A DNA stretch of 25,119 bases. Source: Zancudomyces culisetae (taxonomy: Eukaryota; Kickxellomycota; Harpellomycetes; Harpellales; Legeriomycetaceae). Both the position numbers and the translations under genes were made by a program. Below, piece after piece: positions 20,440 to 25,119 of this stretch. Position 1 is the first letter of the stretch. The number at the start of each line of letters is the position of its first letter. Under the pieces are notes generated by a model. The model had not been told where the DNA came from, searched no databases, and saw only the letters and a list, made by a program, of their open reading frames with translations. The stretch lies in NCBI GenBank assembly GCA_001969505.1, contig LSSK01000818.1, positions 1 through 25,119 of the forward strand, read 5' to 3'.

Positions 20440-22286
20440 ATGAACCTCAAAGAGATGGCTAACTTTGAGAATAGGGCTAGTAGGGAGCTCGTTAGAAGAA
20501 TGAATTTGGGGTTGAAGAGGAGAGATGGCGAAGAAGACGGATGCTTCTCGCTGCAGTCCTCCAAATACTGTGGTACCGATTTTGGCGAGTTTTCGTTTCC
20601 TAGAATGACGTACATGAATAAAACGATAGCAAACATTAATCAGTTTGATTCATTTCTGAACAGCTACTTTTTAAACTGGAACAACCAAATAAAAGAATCA
20701 TTTGGATGTACAGGAATCCCATTTTCACAAAGCCCCTCGCTAAGAACTGCGTATGTATGCGAAGGGTTGCTGAACAACACCAGTGTCGAGGCGTGTAATA
20801 AAGATTTACACCCAAGCACACTATGCCAGTCGACGTGCGTGGATTATGTCAATGAGTGGGTCGATTTTATTGAGGTGAATAGCGATAAATGTGAAAAATC
20901 CAACCAAACACAATCAACCAACATAGACCTACTAATGGGTACATGCTACCAATACCCGTTCAATGGGCAAAATGAAGACTGTATCAAAGTTGAACCCAGA
21001 AAAATAGTTAGTTGTGGTAAGTATAGAGTTTGTATAGCTAGATTAATTGAATACCATGAAAATAATTGCTAATGGAATACAACAAAATGAAAATAGAAAA
21101 GAGGCTGGCATCAGCGAGTTCCAAGTGTAGTTATTGTGATGAAAATCCTGACGATCTATGTTGCAAACTAGATATTGTTAGCAAAGAATGCACGGGACTA
21201 ACAGCAAATGCCAAGGATATTGCAGTGATGGCAGCAATGATGGCAGTGGTTTCGTTGATTGTTGTAGTTTTGCTCATCATTTTGATAGTAAGGCATATAA
21301 AAAAGCGAAAGCAGCAAAGAAATAAGATTGACTATGAATATGGGGGAAACAGGCTTGTGATTGGATATCCAAAAGAAACCCAAAGCATAGAAAATATGAG
21401 CTATGCTAACTATAATAACATGACGGAGCATGAAAACAATAGCAACACAAGTGTAGATAGTAAAGTCAGCTATGGGAAAAATGTAAAGAATGACTCATAC
21501 TTGTATAGACCAAACAACTACAACAGTGACAAAGAGGAGAGAAAAAAAAAGAAAAAAACTGGAAACGATAAAGGCAGCATTCGAGAGTCGGCAAGATCTG
21601 TGGGTCCCTTAGATAAATATCAAGTGGAGATGAGAATAGACGAGGAAGCATCGTTTTATTCCTTCCAGAAAGAGGTTCAGCATGATATTAGCAGGAGCTA
21701 CGTAGGGGACTCTTTTCCAACCAGCCGTCAGGCAAAAGCAAGAAGAGATAGTAATGAATGGAGAGAAAGTGGTATAGGTATCAACATACCCGACTACCCA
21801 GTGAAAAAATCCGTAAGTGAAAATGACAAGTACAGGTTGGAAAAGAATAGTCGAACCGGGAAATATGAAAAGTCCGGAAAACGAGGACAAAGAACGTATG
21901 AAAATACATTTGAGATGAGCAGACCAAGTAGCGGTAAGGGTAGAGCGGTTGGAAAGGGAAGTATGAGCGCACCAGGTGAAAGCTACGAAATGAAAGTAAA
22001 ACAAAAAACATTACCTACGCCTTATTATTCAGATGATAGTCATCAGCCCTCAAGTAGTGATGGCAAAAAACTCAGTGTGATAAGTGTTTCATCCTTCCAT
22101 AAGGATGAAACTCTTTATGACGTAGTGTATGATTACACGCCAAATGAATATGATGAGCTTGAACTCAAAGTTGGCGATAGATTGAGGATCATAAAGGTAT
22201 TTTCTGATGGATGGGCTCTAGTAAAACACCATGCCCAGAAAAATATCGGAATCGTGCCCATGGTTTGTATTGATTATAAGAAATAA
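20440..22286 (+). CDS. Cys-rich ectodomain / TM / SH3 membrane protein
   Basis: Exons 20440-21016 and 21097-22286 give 588 aa; the 80-nt intron starts GTAAGT, has CTAAT as a possible branch site and ends AATAG. Residues about 35-230 form a Cys-rich region with several N-glycosylation sequons (MNKT, NNTS, NQT), resembling the ectodomain found before SH3 domains in fungal surface proteins. One TM helix follows (about 234-257), then a basic stop-transfer (HIKKRKQQR), about 270 residues of charged, Ser/Lys/Tyr-rich tail, and a C-terminal SH3 domain (529-588) with VVYDY for ALYDY, DGW at 535+ and GIVPM near the end. The layout suggests a plasma-membrane sensor or scaffold that recruits proline-rich partners to the cytoskeleton or a MAPK path, as Sho1 and Fus1 do; that is inference. 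No signal peptide is visible after the ATG, so an upstream exon may be missing. A second acceptor at 21114 is also in frame. Confidence 0.87.
21017..21096 (+). other. Intron of the SH3-protein gene
   Basis: Donor GTAAGT at 21017 and acceptor AATAG ending at 21096; phase 1, junction codon G|AA. Reading through ends at a stop at 21070-21072. An alternative in-frame acceptor (ATCAG) ends at 21114 and would drop six residues. Confidence 0.75.
22110..22280 (+). other. SH3 domain coding segment
   Basis: Encodes the C-terminal SH3 fold: the aromatic VVYDY strand, an acidic RT loop (NEYDELEL), the conserved Trp of DGW and the closing GIVP motif. Confidence 0.85.
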
Positions 22287-22667
22287 CAAATGTAAAGTTT
22301 CCTTCAGTGGGGCCTAGCTATGCTTGGCACCAAAAACTTTTTATTATTATTAGCTTGCCACAAATCATTATAATTTTTTCCCTCCTTTTTCCCTCTTTCC
22401 TTCCCCCCTCCCCCTTTTTATCCCCGCTTTACATCAATGTGTTTGTATTTCGAGCAAAGCTGCTAGCTAGTTTTTATCAGTTGAAATGCTCTCCCATCTA
22501 TTCATAACTCCCCTCTCTTTGTCTAATTATTTCTATGGTTACCTCCCCCTTTTTTTTTACCAGTGTAGAGTTGCTGGCTACCGCACACTAAATAGTTTGA
22601 AAATAATTACGTTTTATTGATAATAATTTTTTTTGAAAAAGAATAATAAAAGTACTCATATAATGGC
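22287..22667. other. Spacer between the convergent SH3 and HOT genes
   Basis: About 380 bp holding the two 3' UTRs. It includes a pyrimidine tract (22377-22420) of C and T runs and the HOT poly(A) signal. No coding potential seen. Confidence 0.6.
22613..22618 (-). terminator. Poly(A) signal candidate of the HOT gene
   Basis: AATAAA on the minus strand, 49 nt beyond the stop codon. Confidence 0.45.
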
Positions 22668-24822
22668 TTAGTTGTATAGCTTGAGACTATTTTCAAAGAT
22701 TTTGGACAAATCCTCAGTGCCTGCGGCCAAAGGCGCCAATTTAGTAACACGATGTTGGGGCAAGGTTCCTTGCACCAATTTTTCAATGTCGGAGTATGTG
22801 TAGCCAAACGCAGATATTCCATCAGGAAGTTCCAAGTTGTACAAAAATTGGCGGATTCTGTCAGCTAGTATAGCACCTGCGTCAGCTAGTTTTGCATTGG
22901 AAATGTCAGCACCAAATATTTGTGCAATTTGTAAGTGTCTTTCTGGGTACATTGCAGAGGTAAATGAGAAAACAGATGGTGCGGTAATAGCAACAGAAAC
23001 ACCATGGGGCTAATAATAGGAAGAGATTAAGCGGGATTAAATATGACAAATAGAAGTCGACTGAACTATGTCTTTGCTCAGTAGTGGAAAGGGTTAAATA
23101 AAAAAACAAGTATACTTACTACTAGGGAATGGTCGGTTGGATATTCAGGATGGTTGTAATTTTTTACCAGTCCACTTATAGGGTATGACATTCTATGTAT
23201 GCAAATAGGCAAAACAAAAATTGAATGGAAAATGTCAATACATGGCGACTAGCGGATGTATAGTGATTGAGAAAACCAGGATTAAGTGCAAACTTACCCA
23301 TGACATAAGTGAACCCCAGCGTTTCCAAATCCAATACCTGCGTATGTAGCTGCAAGAATCATTTCTGATTGTGCTTTATAGTCGTTAACATCTTTTTTGA
23401 TTTTTGGTAGTGAATCAACAACCATCTTTAGAGCCTTGATGGACCAAACATCACTAATAGGGTTTGATCCTTGGTAAGCTGGTCTCAAAAGAGGATTCTC
23501 GGGTGCTGGTCCTCGCAATTTGTAAGGAATTGCTGTATACGACTCGAGTGAGTGGCTATAAGGGTGTAGGTACGTAGATGCATGAGTATATATACCTGAG
23601 CGCACGAATAAACTACAATAATTACATAGGTGGAGTGTATGTTGTGGGGCTTACAATAGAACATCAAGTCCAGCGGATATTTGAACTGAAAGTGGTCCTG
23701 ATCTGATATTTAGCTATATAAATGCACAAGCAAGGCTATTAGGTTTACAGCTTCAAACATACATGTAAATATATATCATATTTATAGAGTGAAATCTGAT
23801 CTTACTGGATCAACAATACCAAGAACTGGCTTCAGTGCCCTGTTTGCAATTCCAGTCTTTACATTCATAGACTTGAAATCAAAAATGGATGCTCCAGTGG
23901 TTTCGCTACCAGTTCCAGCGGTAGTTGGGATGGCAATTAGTGGGCGCAATGTTTTGTCAATGGGTAAACCCTTTCCGATTGGCGCATTCACAAAATCTAA
24001 GAAATCGGCATCGGGGTATTCGGTGTATAAATTTGCAGCTTTTGCTGTATCAATCGTTGAGCCACCACCAACAGCAATGTACAAGTCGGGTTGGTATTTG
24101 CGAGCAAATGCAATTGCTTCTTTGAAGCTAATATCGCTTGGTTCGACACGCACTTTGTCAAAGACGGTGTAGTTGACTTTGTTTGCTTCGAGTGACTCGA
24201 TGGCAGTTTTCATGGGTCGTAATTTAGCAATCTAGTCGGGTTATATTTATTTAGGCATGAGTTGCTAGTTTACAGATGATGGTTTATATTTTATATTTTT
24301 GCACTTTTTGATACAAGAAAAGTAAGAATAAAAGTATTGAGAAGGAAAATGGCAATAAAAGCAAAAGGTTTAACATAGAAAGACTTACGTTAGGATCTGT
24401 TAGAACCATGACTCTCTTTGCCTTGAGGTTTGCTGCATCCATTCCAACCTCGCTACATGACGTCGATTAAGTTGATAATTAGATGTTGATATGTATAGGA
24501 CAACAAGCATACGTGTAAAAAATATGTAAAAAAAAAGAGAAAAGGGAAAAAGGAAAAAAGGAAGGAAAAAAGGAAGGGAAAAACATGAAAAATATAAGAA
24601 GGGGGCTTACCTTGTAGCATTCTCACCATATCTGATGTTTGAGCTGGCCATTTCAAAGGCATATTCCATTGGAACCTGGGTTGCCATTTTGTTGCTTTTG
24701 CAAGTTGGAAGATGTTTAGAGATAATCCTTCCACCCATATGTGCGGGACAGGTACAAGCGCCCTGGGTGAGTTTCATCAGTTGTGTTACTCTTGAGAGTC
24801 TTGATTTGGGTACATATGCCAT
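22668..24822 (-). CDS. ADHFE1 (HOT): Hydroxyacid-oxoacid transhydrogenase, seven exons
   Basis: Iron-type (group III) alcohol dehydrogenase family. In mitochondria HOT oxidises 4-hydroxybutyrate to succinate semialdehyde while reducing 2-oxoglutarate to D-2-hydroxyglutarate. Exons, high to low: 24822-24611, 24452-24389, 24231-23806, 23713-23655, 23555-23298, 23191-23119, 23009-22668, giving 477 aa, close to animal ADHFE1. Each junction keeps the frame and rejoins conserved blocks. Features: a basic N-terminus that could be a transit peptide, the HOT-specific ACTCPAH (22-28), [13 protein letters not shown], cofactor motif GGGST (147-151) with D153, PTTAGTGSE (194-202), and the metal ligands D251, H255, H339 and H366. 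The DVLCH of animal enzymes reads DVLFH; that Cys is not a ligand. All catalytic positions are kept, so it should be active. The HOT assignment over a plain Fe-ADH rests on the N-terminal motif and [12 protein letters not shown]. Confidence 0.95.
24453..24610 (-). other. First intron of the HOT gene
   Basis: Donor GTAAGC, acceptor ATGTAG, phase 2. It carries an A/G-rich tract on the plus strand (24529-24585), which reads as a pyrimidine tract in the transcript. The junction codon gives Ser71 where animal enzymes have Lys or Arg before EVG. Confidence 0.75.
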
Positions 24823-25070
24823 ATTTTCTTGTCTTGTCTTGTCTTGTCTTTTCTGTTTTTTGTTTTTGTTCTTGTTCTTGTTCTTTTACCTTCAAAAGGT
24901 TTGATCAATAATCACAAGGTCAGTGAGTCAGTTTTTGAGATATATAGACAAATAAAGTGTATATTTTGGAAAACGAATTATTTTAAAAGGATGAGCAAAT
25001 AAAGAGAGCCTCTTGATTTATATAACTGAATGATATTCATACAAAAACGGGTTTACAGCAAAAAAAAAAG
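24823..25070 (-). promoter_or_regulatory. HOT promoter and leader
   Basis: A minus-strand TATATAAAT at about 25016-25024 lies roughly 195 nt upstream of the ATG. The leader has no ATG before the start and carries short ACAAG and AACAAG repeats (24829-24893), giving an A-rich, unstructured 5' UTR. The rest of the promoter is beyond the window. Confidence 0.45.
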
Positions 25071-25119
25071 GCGAGGGGGGGGGGGGGGGGGGGGGGAGGG
25101 GGGGGGAGGGGGGGGGAGA
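25071..25119. repeat. Poly(G) tract at the window end
   Basis: After an A10 run (25060-25069) the sequence becomes 22 G, A, 9 G, A, 9 G, AGA. This is either a genuine homopolymer or an assembly or sequencing artefact at a contig end. Confidence 0.85.

Noticed and set aside
23789-24172. 127-codon plus frame opposite a HOT exon
   Set aside because: An antisense shadow of the conserved exon encoding the GGGS and PTTAGTGSE motifs.
24607-24734. Open frame continuing from the HOT first exon region into intron 1 in another frame
   Set aside because: It crosses the GTAAGC donor and an A/G repeat; the spliced model restores conserved HOT sequence.

Overview
The window is eukaryotic nuclear DNA, most likely from an early-diverging, AT-rich filamentous fungus (Mucoromycota or Zoopagomycota type). 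This rests on short GT-AG introns of mostly 80-200 nt, Asn/Gln-rich transcription factors, a half-size ABCG transporter, a Cys-rich/TM/SH3 surface protein, and mitochondrial lipoyl synthase and hydroxyacid-oxoacid transhydrogenase. I could not place it to genus. Both edges are low-complexity (a TATTAG array at the left, a G homopolymer at the right), so the window may be a whole contig.

Layout: 1-2136 is non-coding, with simple repeats, G-rich tracts and a promoter. 2137-3186 (+) is an intronless homeodomain transcription factor. 3187-9220 is about 6 kb with no gene I can support. 9221-11046 (+) is a bZIP transcription factor with one intron. It converges, with only 76 nt between stop codons, on lipoyl synthase (12726-11123, -), which I rebuilt from five exons. 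12727-16570 has no firm gene, but contains weak exon-like minus-strand stretches near 14.0-15.3 kb. 16571-18448 (+) is an intronless ABCG half-transporter. 18449-20439 is non-coding. 20440-22286 (+) is a two-exon membrane protein with a Cys-rich ectodomain, one TM helix and a C-terminal SH3 domain. It converges on a seven-exon iron-type alcohol dehydrogenase of the ADHFE1/HOT family (24822-22668, -).

The exon models were built by hand: each junction keeps the frame and restores a conserved protein block. All twelve introns begin GTAA and end TAG. The genes do not form a pathway. Two products (lipoyl synthase, HOT) are mitochondrial enzymes, two are DNA-binding regulators and two are membrane proteins. 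I found no tRNA, rRNA, snRNA, intact transposon or CRISPR array. I see no convincing new multi-gene system. The most interesting items are the receptor-like SH3 protein that lacks a visible signal peptide, the bZIP intron with two frame-compatible acceptors (one making an instant stop) and an in-frame internal ATG, and the exon-like minus-strand stretches at 14.0-15.3 kb.
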